From Azophilus sp965215035 (GTDB lineage Bacteria > Pseudomonadota > Gammaproteobacteria > Pseudomonadales > Azotimanducaceae): a stretch of DNA of 64,000 nt. Position 1 is the first letter of the stretch. Each line of letters starts with the position of its first letter. Location of the stretch: positions 2,046,001 through 2,110,000 of the forward strand of contig OZ244040.1 of NCBI GenBank assembly GCA_965215035.1. The letters are read 5' to 3'. Shown here piece after piece: positions 49,373 through 61,065 of the stretch. The notes beneath the pieces were generated by a model that was not told where the DNA came from, did no database searches, and was given only the letters and a program-made list of their open reading frames with translations. The position numbers and the translations under genes are program-made.

Positions 49373-50509
49373 ATGATGAATATCGGGATGATAGATACAC
49401 ATCAACGAACTTTTGCGGCTGGTTTTGGCAGGTTTGTGGGATCGGCGCCTACCACCAACACCTTCTGGAATGGTTGCCGGGCAGAGGCTCCTGGTCATGC
49501 GTGGTGGCGCAGGCTGTTGCTGGCCGGTTCGGTTGCGCTGGCCGCCTGCGCACCGGCCGAAGAATTTAACCGCGCCGCCGGGCGCACCATGGGCACCGAA
49601 TACCTGGCCACCTGGTCTGGGGGTACCCAGTGCACCGCGGCATTGTCGCAACCCCTTGCGGCCGAGTTGCAAAGCGTCAACCGGCAAATGTCGACCTATT
49701 TGCCCGACTCGGAACTGATGCGGTTCAACCGCGGCCCGGCCCACCGATGGACGCCGGTTTCTCAGGAACTAGCGGGCGTCGTCACCCTCGCACTTGAACT
49801 TTCCCGTCTGTCGGGCGGTGCCTTCGATGTCACCGTGGGGCCCCTGGTCAACCTGTGGGGTTTCGGCGCGGAGCAACGCGGTGGGCTGCCCACGGCCGGG
49901 GAGGTCGAGCGGGCCAGGCACCGGGTGGGCCACGGACTGCTGGAGGTACGCCGCGCGCCGTCGGCGTTGCGCAAGCGCCGGGCCGACCTGTATGTCGATC
50001 TTTCCGCGATTGCCAAGGGTCATGGGGTTGATCGCCTGGCCGGGGTACTGGAGAAGCACGGTTGCGGCAACTATCTGGTGGATATCGGTGGCGAGGTTCG
50101 GGTGCGCGGCCTGAGCCCGGCCGGTGGGCGATGGCGGATCGGTATCGAAACGCCGGAGGCCGGTGGCGCGGGAGGGGTCGAGCGGGTGCTGCTGTTGTCC
50201 GAGGGGGCCGTTGCGACTTCCGGGGACTACCGCAACTTCCGCCTGGTCGAGGGCACGCGCCTCGGCCATACCATCGACCCGCGAACCGGCCGGCCAGTCG
50301 CGCATGGCATGGCATCGGTTACGGTGGTGGCCGACAGCGCGGCGCTGGCCGACGGGCTGGCGACCCTGATCAACGTGCTGGGGCCGGACGACGGGCTGCA
50401 GTTTGCCAATGACCGGCGCCTGGCGGCGCTGGCGCTGATTCGTCGGCAAGGCGTCCTTGAGCAACGGTATACTGATGCCATGCGGGATTACATTGAAAAT
50501 GGACCCTGA
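49373..50509 (+). CDS. apbE: FAD:protein FMN transferase ApbE, probable lipoprotein
   Basis: 378 residues from the ATG at 49373 (GGGGGAGA upstream). A lipobox LAAC follows the hydrophobic LLLAGSVALAAC (cysteine at about residue 49; the leader before it is long). RTMGTEYLATW, DVTVGPLVNLWGFG, LYVDLSAIAKGHGVDRLAGV, NYLVDIGGEVR, HTIDPRTGRP and VADSAALADGLAT are the family's conserved blocks. ApbE cleaves FAD and attaches FMN to a Thr of NqrB/NqrC/RnfG-type proteins; no such target is in the window. Periplasmic side, inner membrane. Confidence 0.92.
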   Translation: MMNIGMIDTHQRTFAAGFGRFVGSAPTTNTFWNGCRAEAPGHAWWRRLLLAGSVALAACAPAEEFNRAAGRTMGTEYLATWSGGTQCTAALSQPLAAELQSVNRQMSTYLPDSELMRFNRGPAHRWTPVSQELAGVVTLALELSRLSGGAFDVTVGPLVNLWGFGAEQRGGLPTAGEVERARHRVGHGLLEVRRAPSALRKRRADLYVDLSAIAKGHGVDRLAGVLEKHGCGNYLVDIGGEVRVRGLSPAGGRWRIGIETPEAGGAGGVERVLLLSEGAVATSGDYRNFRLVEGTRLGHTIDPRTGRPVAHGMASVTVVADSAALADGLATLINVLGPDDGLQFANDRRLAALALIRRQGVLEQRYTDAMRDYIENGP

Positions 50510-50783
50510 TCCCGATGGGGTGGCCAGCCTCCGGGCCAGTGTGCCGTGCCCGTCGGCCGACGCACCAGGCGGGCACGGCTTGCCAGGCGCATGGATGCGG
50601 GCTCGGGCCCCGATGGGCGCGGTCGGTCTCGTAGAGCGGGTATATGGTGCCCACCGGCCTGTACGCTGAGCGGGCTTGCCTGCCTAGGCCGATGGGTTTC
50701 GGCGTGAGCCTTGGGGGGTGCCGGCGGGCGGGCACGGAACACCCATCCTTTCCAGGTGCGGGGGGTCCAGGTGCGGGGGGTGC

Positions 50784-52223
50784 ATGCGGCCTGAATTGAT
50801 TGCCGCCGCCGTTGGCTGGCGCTATGCCTTCTCGCGCCGTAGTGCATTGTCGCTCATCGGCAATATTGCCATTTGCGGATTGGCGTTGAGTATTGCTGTA
50901 CTCGTCGTGGTGGTATCCGTCATCAATGGGTTCGAACGCGCCCTGGAACAGCGTGTCTTCGGGGTATTGCCCCACCTCGGTCTGCATGGGCGCGGCCCCT
51001 TTGTGCCCAGCGCGGCGGAAATCGACCTGCTGGAGTCGCTGGCCTCGGTGCGAGCGGCGGTACCCTTCGTGCAGGCGGTGGGGCTGGCGGCGGGCACCGC
51101 TAGGGTGCGGGGCATGCTGCTCACCGGCATCGAACCGGACAACTATGGCCGGGTTTCCGACCTGGGCCGCTACGTCGACGCGGGCAAGTCGAACCCGGCT
51201 GCCGGCGACGCGCGGGTACCGGCCGCCCTGGACTCCGGCTCGGCCGACATCGTGCGGGCACCAGTCGTCCTGGACTCCGGCTCGGCTGGCGGCGTGCTGG
51301 CACCGGCCGCCTTGGACTCTGGCCCGGCCGATGTCGTGCGGGTACCGGCCGCCGCGCATTCCGGCCCGGCCGGCACCGCTCGGCCGATGGGTCTCGACCG
51401 CCTGCGGCTGCAAGCCTACCGCGTGATACTGGGCGCGCGGCTTGCCGCGCAGCTTGGGGTGGGCGTGGGCGACAGGATCACCCTGGTGCTGCCGGCGGCG
51501 ACCATCACGCCGGCGGGTGCCTTCCCCCGGCAAAAGCGGTTCACGGTGGCCGGGTTGTTGCGTTCCCAATCCGAACTGGATACACGCGCGGCCTTCGTCC
51601 ACCTTGAGGATGCCCAGCGGCTGCTGCGCCTGGGTGATCGGGTGGGGGGCTATCAACTGAAGCTCGAGGATTTTTTCGCTGCGGGCCGGGTGGCGCGGGA
51701 GGCCCTGGCACTACTGGGGCACGACCGGTTCTTCGCACGTAGCTGGATGGGCACCCACGGCAACCTCCACTACGCGATCGGCATGCAGAAGACCACCATG
51801 TTCGTGCTGTTGGCGTTTCTCGTCGCCGTGGCGGCATTCAACCTCGTTTCCACGCTGGTCATGGCGGTGGAGCAGCGGGGCACCGATATCGCCATTCTCA
51901 AGACGATGGGTGCCGGCACGGGTTCGGTGATGGCGAGCTTTATCGTATTCGGTGCCTTGATCGGCGGGCTCGGCACCGCCGCCGGCATCGCCTTGGGTGC
52001 CGCCGGCGCACTCGCCCTGCCGGAAATCTTCGCATGGCTCAGCGATACCCTGGCCCTAGACCTGATGAACCAGTATTTCATCCACTATCTGCCGGTGGAA
52101 TTGCGGTTGGCGGACCTGGCCGGCATCGCCGGCACGGCGTTCGGGCTCTGTTTGATCAGTACGATCCATCCGGCCCGGCGGGCGGCGGGCCTGCTGCCCA
52201 GCCGAGTGCTGGCCCATGAGTGA
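50784..52223 (+). CDS. lolC: LolC/LolE-type lipoprotein-releasing permease with an in-frame minisatellite
   Basis: 479 residues from ATG 50784 (GGGGGG 4 bases upstream). It has the FtsX/MacB fold: N-terminal helix (LSLIGNIAICGLALSIAVLV), a periplasmic domain, and three C-terminal helices starting TTMFVLLAFLVAVAAFNLVS, with the DIAILKTMG coupling motif. LolC/E with LolD extracts lipoproteins from the inner membrane for LolA. Usual length is about 400; the excess is a 42-bp tandem repeat at 51216-51380 inserted in the periplasmic domain (residues about 145-199). It overlaps lolD by 8 bases. Confidence 0.9.
   Translation: MRPELIAAAVGWRYAFSRRSALSLIGNIAICGLALSIAVLVVVVSVINGFERALEQRVFGVLPHLGLHGRGPFVPSAAEIDLLESLASVRAAVPFVQAVGLAAGTARVRGMLLTGIEPDNYGRVSDLGRYVDAGKSNPAAGDARVPAALDSGSADIVRAPVVLDSGSAGGVLAPAALDSGPADVVRVPAAAHSGPAGTARPMGLDRLRLQAYRVILGARLAAQLGVGVGDRITLVLPAATITPAGAFPRQKRFTVAGLLRSQSELDTRAAFVHLEDAQRLLRLGDRVGGYQLKLEDFFAAGRVAREALALLGHDRFFARSWMGTHGNLHYAIGMQKTTMFVLLAFLVAVAAFNLVSTLVMAVEQRGTDIAILKTMGAGTGSVMASFIVFGALIGGLGTAAGIALGAAGALALPEIFAWLSDTLALDLMNQYFIHYLPVELRLADLAGIAGTAFGLCLISTIHPARRAAGLLPSRVLAHE
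51216..51380. repeat. 42-bp minisatellite inside lolC
   Basis: Three and a part units of CTGGACTCCGGCTCGGCCGA plus CATCGTGCGGGCACCAGTCGTC, coding for LDSGSADIVRAPVV-type 14-residue units. It is in frame and holds no stop, and lies in the periplasmic domain. Confidence 0.85.
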
Positions 52224-52899
52224 GCCCGTATTGCGGGCGGAGCGGCTCGGCAAGTCGTTCCGGCAGGGTGGGGAACGCATCGACATCCTGAATGGCCTGG
52301 GCTGTAGCGTCGCCGCCGGCGAGCGTATTGCGGTCGTTGGCCGCTCCGGTGCCGGCAAGAGCACCCTGCTGCACATTCTGGCGGGCTTGGAGGAACCGGA
52401 TGCCGGCGAGGTATGGATTCTGGGCACCTCCATCACCCATTCCTCCCCCGGGCAACGCGCCCGCATTCGCAACCGCCATATGGGGTTCGTTTATCAGTTG
52501 CATCATCTGCTGCCCGAGTTTACGGCGCTGGAGAATGCCGCGATGCCGCTGCGCCTGCGCGGGCGCGGCACCGCGGAAGCCGCGGAACAGGGCATGGGCG
52601 CGCTCCGCGCGGTTGGCCTGGAGAACCGGGCCCGGCATCGCCCCGCGCAACTGTCCGGGGGAGAGCGCCAGCGGGTGGCCGTCGCCCGGGCGCTGGTGGG
52701 CGAGCCCGATATCGTGCTCGCCGACGAGCCCACCGGCAACCTGGACAAGGACAATGCCCGGCAGATATTCCGCTTGATGTGCGAACTTAGCGATGCACGA
52801 GGCGTCGCCTTCGTTCTGGTCACCCATGACGAGGGCGCAATTGACGGCGTACACCGCGTCCTGCAACTTGACAACGGCGTGCTGGAGCCGCGCGCTTGA
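52216..52899 (+). CDS. lolD: LolD, ATPase of the lipoprotein-releasing system
   Basis: 227 residues. Walker A GRSGAGKST, signature LSGGERQR, Walker B IVLADEPTGNLD and the H-loop VTHDE are intact. LRAERLGKSFRQGGERIDIL is the usual start of the LolD/MacB/FtsE group. It energises release of outer-membrane lipoproteins. Overlaps lolC by 8 bases and the next permease by 4 (TTGA), so the three are co-translated. Confidence 0.95.
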   Translation: MSEPVLRAERLGKSFRQGGERIDILNGLGCSVAAGERIAVVGRSGAGKSTLLHILAGLEEPDAGEVWILGTSITHSSPGQRARIRNRHMGFVYQLHHLLPEFTALENAAMPLRLRGRGTAEAAEQGMGALRAVGLENRARHRPAQLSGGERQRVAVARALVGEPDIVLADEPTGNLDKDNARQIFRLMCELSDARGVAFVLVTHDEGAIDGVHRVLQLDNGVLEPRA

Positions 52900-54098
52900 A
52901 CCGACTGGCCCTGACGGTTGCCATGCGCTACCTGCTGGGCGGAAGAAACCGCTACGCCCGATTCATATCCTGGGTGTCCCTGGCCGGCCTCGCACTGGGT
53001 GTTCTGGTGCTGTCGGTGGTGGTCAGCGTTATGAACGGCCTGGATGCGGAACTCAGGGGGCGCATTCTGGGGACGGTGCCCCACGTCCTGGTAACACCCG
53101 CCGCGCCCGGATTGGCCGGGGCCCTGGCCGCCCAGGACGGTGTGCGCGACGCCTATCATTTTTTCAGCGCGTCCGGGATGGTCACCGGCGATGGCGCGGT
53201 GGTTCCGGTTTCCATCTTCGGCGTCGACCCCGAGGGCGCGGTGTCGTTGCGCCAGGTGGGCGAGAACATGCCGAACCGGACGCTCCCGGAAGCCCTGGCG
53301 CGACCGGGTGGCCTCGTCATGGGGGTGCCCCTGGCGCGGCATCTGGCGCTGGTGGAGGGGGACCCGGTGGTGCTGGTGGTGTCGGAACCCGCGGCCGGTG
53401 CGGTGCGTCCGCGGCTCAAGCGGTTTCGCTTGGCGGGAACCTTCGAGATGGGCGCCGAGTTCGACCACGCCCTGGTGCTGGTGCGGCGCGATGGTTTTTC
53501 TAGCCGGGAACGGCGCTACCTGGGTACCGACGGTATTCGCGTGGAACTGGCCGACGCCATGCGGGCGGGTCGGTTCGCCGCCTGGGTGCGGGGCCACGAC
53601 CCGGCCCTGGCCGTCGAAACCTGGCAGCAAAACTATGGTGAGCTGTTCCAGGCGGTGCGGATTGAAAAGGCGCTTATGTTTCTGATTCTGTTGCTGGTGG
53701 TGGCCGTCGCCGGCTTTAACATCGTCTCCGGGCAAACGGTGCTGGTGAACGACAAGCGGGCGGATATTGCCATCTTGCGGACTATGGGCGCGGACGGCGG
53801 GTTGGTGACCCGGATATTTCTGCTGCAGGGCATCGGTATCGCCTCTCTGGGCATTGTGGTCGGCCTCGTGCTTGGTGCCCTGGTTGCGCACAACATCGGC
53901 TACCTGGTGGGAGGGCTGGAAAGCTGGCTTGGCTTTCGCCTGCTGGAGGGCTCCTACTTCTTCGTCCTGCCTTCGCTCGTGCGCAGCACAGACCTGCTCG
54001 CTATCGGCCTTCTGTCTTGGCTGCTGTGCGCGCTGGCGGCATGGTTGCCGGCGCGTCGGGCGGCGCGTCAGAATCCGGTTGATGGGTTGCACGCCTGA
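52896..54098 (+). CDS. lolE: LolE/LolC-type lipoprotein-releasing permease
   Basis: 400 residues from a TTG that overlaps the lolD stop (TTGA). The membrane helix near residues 28-50 (WVSLAGLALGVLVLSVVVSV), the MNGLDAELRGRILGTVPHVL start of the periplasmic domain and three helices at the end with DIAILRTMGADGGLV are typical. Standard length, without the repeat of its paralogue. Its last 98 bases overlap the convergent DUF2062 gene. Which of the two permeases is C and which is E is assigned by order only. Confidence 0.93.
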   Translation: MNRLALTVAMRYLLGGRNRYARFISWVSLAGLALGVLVLSVVVSVMNGLDAELRGRILGTVPHVLVTPAAPGLAGALAAQDGVRDAYHFFSASGMVTGDGAVVPVSIFGVDPEGAVSLRQVGENMPNRTLPEALARPGGLVMGVPLARHLALVEGDPVVLVVSEPAAGAVRPRLKRFRLAGTFEMGAEFDHALVLVRRDGFSSRERRYLGTDGIRVELADAMRAGRFAAWVRGHDPALAVETWQQNYGELFQAVRIEKALMFLILLLVVAVAGFNIVSGQTVLVNDKRADIAILRTMGADGGLVTRIFLLQGIGIASLGIVVGLVLGALVAHNIGYLVGGLESWLGFRLLEGSYFFVLPSLVRSTDLLAIGLLSWLLCALAAWLPARRAARQNPVDGLHA

Positions 54099-54630
54099 AG
54101 CGCCGCCCGGCCCGCCGGCCGCGCCGCGCGCGGCGTTCCCGCCAACGGCGGATGACGTGGAAACGCCATAGCACGCGAATCACCACGAAGCCGGTTACGC
54201 CCGCAACCCAGCCGCACACCAGTGCACCGAGTAGCATCGGGTAGCCGATGTTGTCCAGGTTGTCGATCCACCAATCGAGGTCCATGCGAACGGTGTCGGT
54301 CTCCAGCCCCATGTCGAGTAGCCAGGCGCCGAGGCGGTAGGCGAAGTAGAACAGCGCCGGAACGGTGAGCGGATTGGAGACCCATACCAGGCTCACGGCG
54401 ATGGGAAGATTGCAGCGGAACGCTACCGCGAGCACCGCCGCAACCAGCATTTGCGACGGCACCGGCAGAAAGGCGCAGAACAGCCCAATAAAGGTGGCGC
54501 CAGCCACGGAGCGGCGGTGCAGGTGCCAGATATCGGCTCGGTTGAGCAAAACGCCTAGGGGACGAAGGGCGGGTTTCGCACGAATTGTCTCGGCGTCCGG
54601 CAGGTACCGGCGCAGGAGTTTCTTTGGCAT
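54001..54630 (-). CDS. DUF2062 membrane protein
   Basis: 209 residues. The family core is RRSVAGATFIGLFCAFLPVP, then PSQMLVAAVLAVAFRCNLPI, and VSNPLTVPALFYFAYRLGAW: two hairpin-like membrane helices and the SNPLTxPxxYxxxY motif. A further helix lies near 130-152. The last 55 residues are Arg-, Ala- and Pro-rich and are coded by DNA that also codes for the end of lolE on the other strand. DUF2062 proteins commonly neighbour comEC and lolCDE in this class; their function is unknown. Confidence 0.85.
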   Translation of the reverse strand: MPKKLLRRYLPDAETIRAKPALRPLGVLLNRADIWHLHRRSVAGATFIGLFCAFLPVPSQMLVAAVLAVAFRCNLPIAVSLVWVSNPLTVPALFYFAYRLGAWLLDMGLETDTVRMDLDWWIDNLDNIGYPMLLGALVCGWVAGVTGFVVIRVLWRFHVIRRWRERRARRGRRAGRRFRRATHQPDSDAPPDAPATMPPARTAAKTEGR

Positions 54631-54718
54631 AACGCAATTATGCCAAACGAGGCTGGGCCCCGGGCCGGGAACGGCAGGGCGGCGGGTACGAACTTGACTC
54701 GTCGGATGCTCTTTACCC

Positions 54719-57136
54719 GTGTTCGATTGCCCGTTTCCGGCGATTGGGAGGTACAGCGCCCCGGTGCACCATCACCCGCATACTCCGGTACCGGCCCCAC
54801 GGGGTGGGCGTGCCGGTTTTCCGTTCCGTCGGGTACGGGGCCGCGCCCAGAGCCCAGTCGGGTGGGTTCCGTTCCGTCGGGTATGGGGCCGCGCCGATGG
54901 CCCAGTCGGGCGGGTTCCGTTCCGCCGGGTACGGGGCCACGCCCAGGGCCCAGCGGAGGGAACTGCCCGACGGGTTCCGGTGCACCGGGTACGGGGCTGC
55001 GTCTGGCTTTGCGCCGCGCTCCTAGCGGCGCTCATGCTCGGCTTTGCCGGGCAACAGGCGCTGCAACAGCGGGTGCCGCACTGCGTCGCGGAACAGACCC
55101 GCGGCCTGGTGGTTGCGGTCAAGGCTGCGGATTGGCCCGCCGGGCAGGGTGCCCGGGAGCGCGTGCGCCTGGAAGTTGAGGTGGTCGATGATCTCGCTCC
55201 CCACTGCGTCGACCTTGCGGGGCGCCGGCTGCGGCTGAACTGGCACTTCCCGCCGGTCGTCCAGGCGGGGGAACTGTGGCGCCTGCGGGCCGAGGTACGG
55301 GTGCCCTGGGGATACCAGAATCCAGGCGGCTTCGATTACGAACGCTGGCTGATGGCCAACGGCCTGCACGGCATTGGGTATATCCGGGCGGGGCGGCGGC
55401 TGGCGAATTCCGGGGCGCCGCTCTTGGAACGGGCCCACCGGCAGGTCGCGCAATGGGTCGGGCCGTTGCGCAATCGCGGCCACCTGTTGGCGCTGGCCAG
55501 CGGCGACGGGCGGTGGCTGACCGATGCTGACTGGCTGCTGCTGCGCCGCACCGGTACAGTGCATCTGCTGGTCATTTCCGGGCTGCATGTTGGGCTTGTT
55601 GCCGTAATCGGTTTCGTCGCCGGGCTCGGTATCGCGCGCCTTGCGCCCCCGATGCTGGCCTGGTTGCCGAGCGGTTCGCTGGCCGCGGTTGTCTCCCTGG
55701 GTATGGTCGCGGGGTTCGTCTGGCTGTCCGGTGGCGGTGTCCCGGCGGTTCGCGCCGGCATCATGAGTATCTTCGGCGTGCTGGCGTTCGTCGCGGGCCG
55801 CGCCGTTCCCCCGGGTCGCTGGCTCGCCCTTGCGGCGATTGCCGTGCTTTGCGCGTACCCCCTGGCGGTGCTGACCCATGGATTCTGGCTGTCCTTCGGC
55901 GCTGTCTGCCTGCTGGTTGCCGGATTCGCCAATCGGGTGCCGCGCCCCGGTTGGCTGCCGGGGCTGCTGCGGGCCCAGGCGATCATGGTGCTCGGTATGA
56001 CCCCGCTGGTGGCGATGACCACGGGCGAGGCGGCCCCGGTCGCGGGCCTGGCCAACCTATACGCGGTTCCCTGGGTTTCCTTCCTGGTGGTGCCGCTGGT
56101 ACTGCTATCGCTCCTGACCTCGATACTGGTTCCGCCGTTGGCGGCGCTCTGCTGGTCCGGCGCGGATGCGGCCCTGTCGGCGCTGCTGGGTTATCTGCAC
56201 TGGCTCGATGGGCCGGCTGCTTACCCGTTGCCCATCGATCTGCCCCAGGGCATCGCCAGCCTGTTGGCCCTTGCCTGCCTGTTCTGCACCTGGCATTGGC
56301 GGGCGGTGCTGGCCTGCCTGCCGCTGTATGCGGTTGGCTTGGCGGTGCTGGACGAGCGCCCGCCCCCTGGCGAAGTGCGCGTGCAGAGCCTCGATGTTGG
56401 GCAGGGCAGCGCCGTGCTGGTGGATACGCGCCGGCACCGGCTGCTGTTCGATGCGGGGGCGCGTTTCGCCTCCGGCTTCGACCTGGGCGCGGCGGTGGTG
56501 GTGCCGGCCATTGCCGCAACCGGGCCAAGGGTGCTGGACCGCCTGATCCTCAGCCACGGCGACCTTGACCACGCCGGCGGCGTGCGGGCTGTGATGGCGA
56601 GCATGCCCGTGCATGCACTGGTCACGAACGTGCCGGAGTTCGGCGGTATTCCCTGTCACCGGGGCGATAGCTGGCATTGGGATGGCGTGCGTTTCGCGAT
56701 ATTGCATCCGCCGCGGCTCTCCAGCCTGGGCGGCAACGATGGCTCCTGTGTGCTTTTGGTTGCTGCCCGGGGTGGGCGGTTGCTGTTGACCGGCGACATC
56801 GAGGCGCACGCGGAACGGTTGTTGCTCGCCCGTGGCCTGGAACCCGTGGACCTGCTATTCGCGCCGCACCACGGCAGTAATACCTCCTCTATCCGCCGCT
56901 TCATCGACGCCCTGCGCCCCCGGCTAGTGGTGGCGATGGCTGGGTTCGGCAACCGCTACGGGCATCCGCATCCGGCGGTGGTGCGGCGCTACCGGGAACG
57001 ACAGGCGGAGGTCTGGATAACCGGGCGGGACGGTGCCCTTACCTGGCGGTCCACCCGCCCGGGTCACATCGAAGCGCTGCGCCATGAACGGCGGTCCCGC
57101 TGGGCCTGGTGGATCAATCGGCCGCCGGACCCATAG
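54719..57136 (+). CDS. comEC: ComEC/Rec2 DNA-uptake channel protein
   Basis: 805 residues if begun at GTG 54719. After about 95 residues of repeat-derived Arg/Gly/Pro sequence come the first helix (LCAALLAALMLGFAGQQALQ), an OB-fold domain, the competence helices (VHLLVISGLHVGLVAVIGFV carries the hallmark SGLH), and a metallo-beta-lactamase-like domain (VQSLDVGQGSAVLV, LSHGDLDHAGG, FAPHHGSNTSS). It imports single-stranded DNA across the inner membrane. The true start may be further in, past the repeats; no good ribosome site settles it. Normal length otherwise. Confidence 0.9.
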   Translation: MFDCPFPAIGRYSAPVHHHPHTPVPAPRGGRAGFPFRRVRGRAQSPVGWVPFRRVWGRADGPVGRVPFRRVRGHAQGPAEGTARRVPVHRVRGCVWLCAALLAALMLGFAGQQALQQRVPHCVAEQTRGLVVAVKAADWPAGQGARERVRLEVEVVDDLAPHCVDLAGRRLRLNWHFPPVVQAGELWRLRAEVRVPWGYQNPGGFDYERWLMANGLHGIGYIRAGRRLANSGAPLLERAHRQVAQWVGPLRNRGHLLALASGDGRWLTDADWLLLRRTGTVHLLVISGLHVGLVAVIGFVAGLGIARLAPPMLAWLPSGSLAAVVSLGMVAGFVWLSGGGVPAVRAGIMSIFGVLAFVAGRAVPPGRWLALAAIAVLCAYPLAVLTHGFWLSFGAVCLLVAGFANRVPRPGWLPGLLRAQAIMVLGMTPLVAMTTGEAAPVAGLANLYAVPWVSFLVVPLVLLSLLTSILVPPLAALCWSGADAALSALLGYLHWLDGPAAYPLPIDLPQGIASLLALACLFCTWHWRAVLACLPLYAVGLAVLDERPPPGEVRVQSLDVGQGSAVLVDTRRHRLLFDAGARFASGFDLGAAVVVPAIAATGPRVLDRLILSHGDLDHAGGVRAVMASMPVHALVTNVPEFGGIPCHRGDSWHWDGVRFAILHPPRLSSLGGNDGSCVLLVAARGGRLLLTGDIEAHAERLLLARGLEPVDLLFAPHHGSNTSSIRRFIDALRPRLVVAMAGFGNRYGHPHPAVVRRYRERQAEVWITGRDGALTWRSTRPGHIEALRHERRSRWAWWINRPPDP
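54820..55001. repeat. 48-bp minisatellite at the start of comEC
   Basis: Units of TCCGTTCCGTCGGGTACGGG plus GCCGCGCCCAGAGCCCAGTCGGGTGGGT: two of 48 bp, one of 60 and a partial fourth. In frame with comEC, coding for PFRRVRGRAQSPVGWV-type units. Could lie upstream of the real start. Confidence 0.8.
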
Positions 57137-57272
57137 CCCGAGCAGTTCGTCGGTTCGAAACGAAGACGCGGAGGGCTGGAATCACCACTTTAAGGTTGTC
57201 GCGCTTGGGAGATTCCACGCGGGCTCTGTGATTGGGACATCGGCCGGTAGCCGGGTCGGCCCACCGCCAAAC

Positions 57273-57301
57273 GTTGAAAATTGCGAAAACGGACACATTG
57301 T
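57273..57301 (+). promoter_or_regulatory. Candidate heat-shock (sigma-32) promoter of clpB
   Basis: GTTGAAAA, 13 bases, CACATTGT, about 127 bases before the clpB ATG. Matches the TTGAAA half of the sigma-32 consensus well and the CCCCATNT half partly. A GC-rich hairpin, CCCCGGC-ctt-GCCGGGG (57380-57396), lies in the leader, 31 bases before the ATG. Nothing else is seen in 57137-57427. Confidence 0.35.
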
Positions 57302-57427
57302 TGATGCATGGCCTCTCGAAGGGGCCGGTTCCCTCCCGAATGGCGGTTGGTTCCACCACCCAAGTTCGAAGACCGGCCCCCCCGGCCTTGCCGGGGCGGT
57401 TGGCCTTGGTAGACAAGGGGGTGTGCG

Positions 57428-60034
<2,607 letters not shown>

Positions 60035-60068
60035 TATCGGCGGGTCACAGCAACTGGCCGGGGGGGCC

Positions 60069-60896
60069 ATGGTCACGAAGTGCCTGTTTCCCGCCGCGGG
60101 TTACGGAACGCGGTTTCTGCCCGCCACGAAGGCGATGCCCAAGGAAATGCTGCCGATCCTTAACAAACCCCTGATCCAGTACGGGGTGGAGGAGGCGATG
60201 GCAGCGGGGCTCACGGATGTGGGCTTCGTCACGGGTCGGACCAAGCGCGCCATCGAAGACCACTTCGACCTGAGCTACGAACTCGAACACCAGATTCAGG
60301 GCACCGGCAAGGAACAGCTACTGAACGGCGTTCGGGGGCTCATCGGCAACTGCACCTTTTCCTATACCCGCCAGGCCGCCGCGCGGGGGTTGGGCAACGC
60401 CATTCTCAGTGGCCGTGCGCTGATCGGCAACGAGCCGTTCGGCGTCATCTTGGCGGACGACCTCTGTTTCGGTGCGGACGGCGGCGTGTTGGCGCAGATG
60501 GTGCGCATCTTCGAGCAGTACCAGTGCAGTATCGTGGCGGTCCAGGAAGTCCCCGAGTCGCAAACGCACAAGTACGGCATTGTCGCCGGGGAAGGTATTG
60601 GCGATGGAATCTTTCGGGTCGCCGACATGGTTGAAAAACCGGCCCCCGGAGCAGCTCCCAGCAATCTCGCCATCGTCGGCCGCTACATACTCACGCCCGA
60701 CATCTTCGAGATCCTGGAGTCCACCGAACCGGGCAGCAACGACGAGATCCAGATTACCGATGCCCTGCTGCGGCAAGCCCGGCGGGGCACCGTTCTGGCG
60801 TACACCTTTGCCGGCAGGCGTTTCGACTGCGGGTCCGTGAAGGGATTCGTCGACGCCACCAACTATTGTTTCCGGCAACAGGCCCACCAATTTTGA
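60069..60896 (+). CDS. galU: UTP-glucose-1-phosphate uridylyltransferase GalU
   Basis: 275 residues from ATG 60069 with GGGGGG upstream. CLFPAAGYGTRFLPATKAMP is the nucleotide-binding signature (GxGTRxxPxTK), followed by KEMLPILNKPLIQYGVEEAM; PFGVILADDLCFG and the acidic ADD bind magnesium. MVEKPAPGAAPSNLAIVGRY is the sugar-phosphate loop. It makes UDP-glucose for envelope polysaccharides. Starts 34 bases after clpB, so may share its transcript. A little shorter than the E. coli enzyme (302). Confidence 0.94.
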   Translation: MVTKCLFPAAGYGTRFLPATKAMPKEMLPILNKPLIQYGVEEAMAAGLTDVGFVTGRTKRAIEDHFDLSYELEHQIQGTGKEQLLNGVRGLIGNCTFSYTRQAAARGLGNAILSGRALIGNEPFGVILADDLCFGADGGVLAQMVRIFEQYQCSIVAVQEVPESQTHKYGIVAGEGIGDGIFRVADMVEKPAPGAAPSNLAIVGRYILTPDIFEILESTEPGSNDEIQITDALLRQARRGTVLAYTFAGRRFDCGSVKGFVDATNYCFRQQAHQF

Positions 60897-61065
60897 GGTT
60901 GGCCCGCATGGCGCGCCAAGCCGCGATGCCAAATTTGCACTGGGTACCGGTGACGGGGTGCGCTGGCCAGGAGCCGTTGCGAATGGCGGCAAGGCGCACC
61001 GCATGGGCCAACCGCGCCCCCGCTGGCTGCCCTCGCACCCGGCAGCGGTGCCGCGCCGCCAGCCG

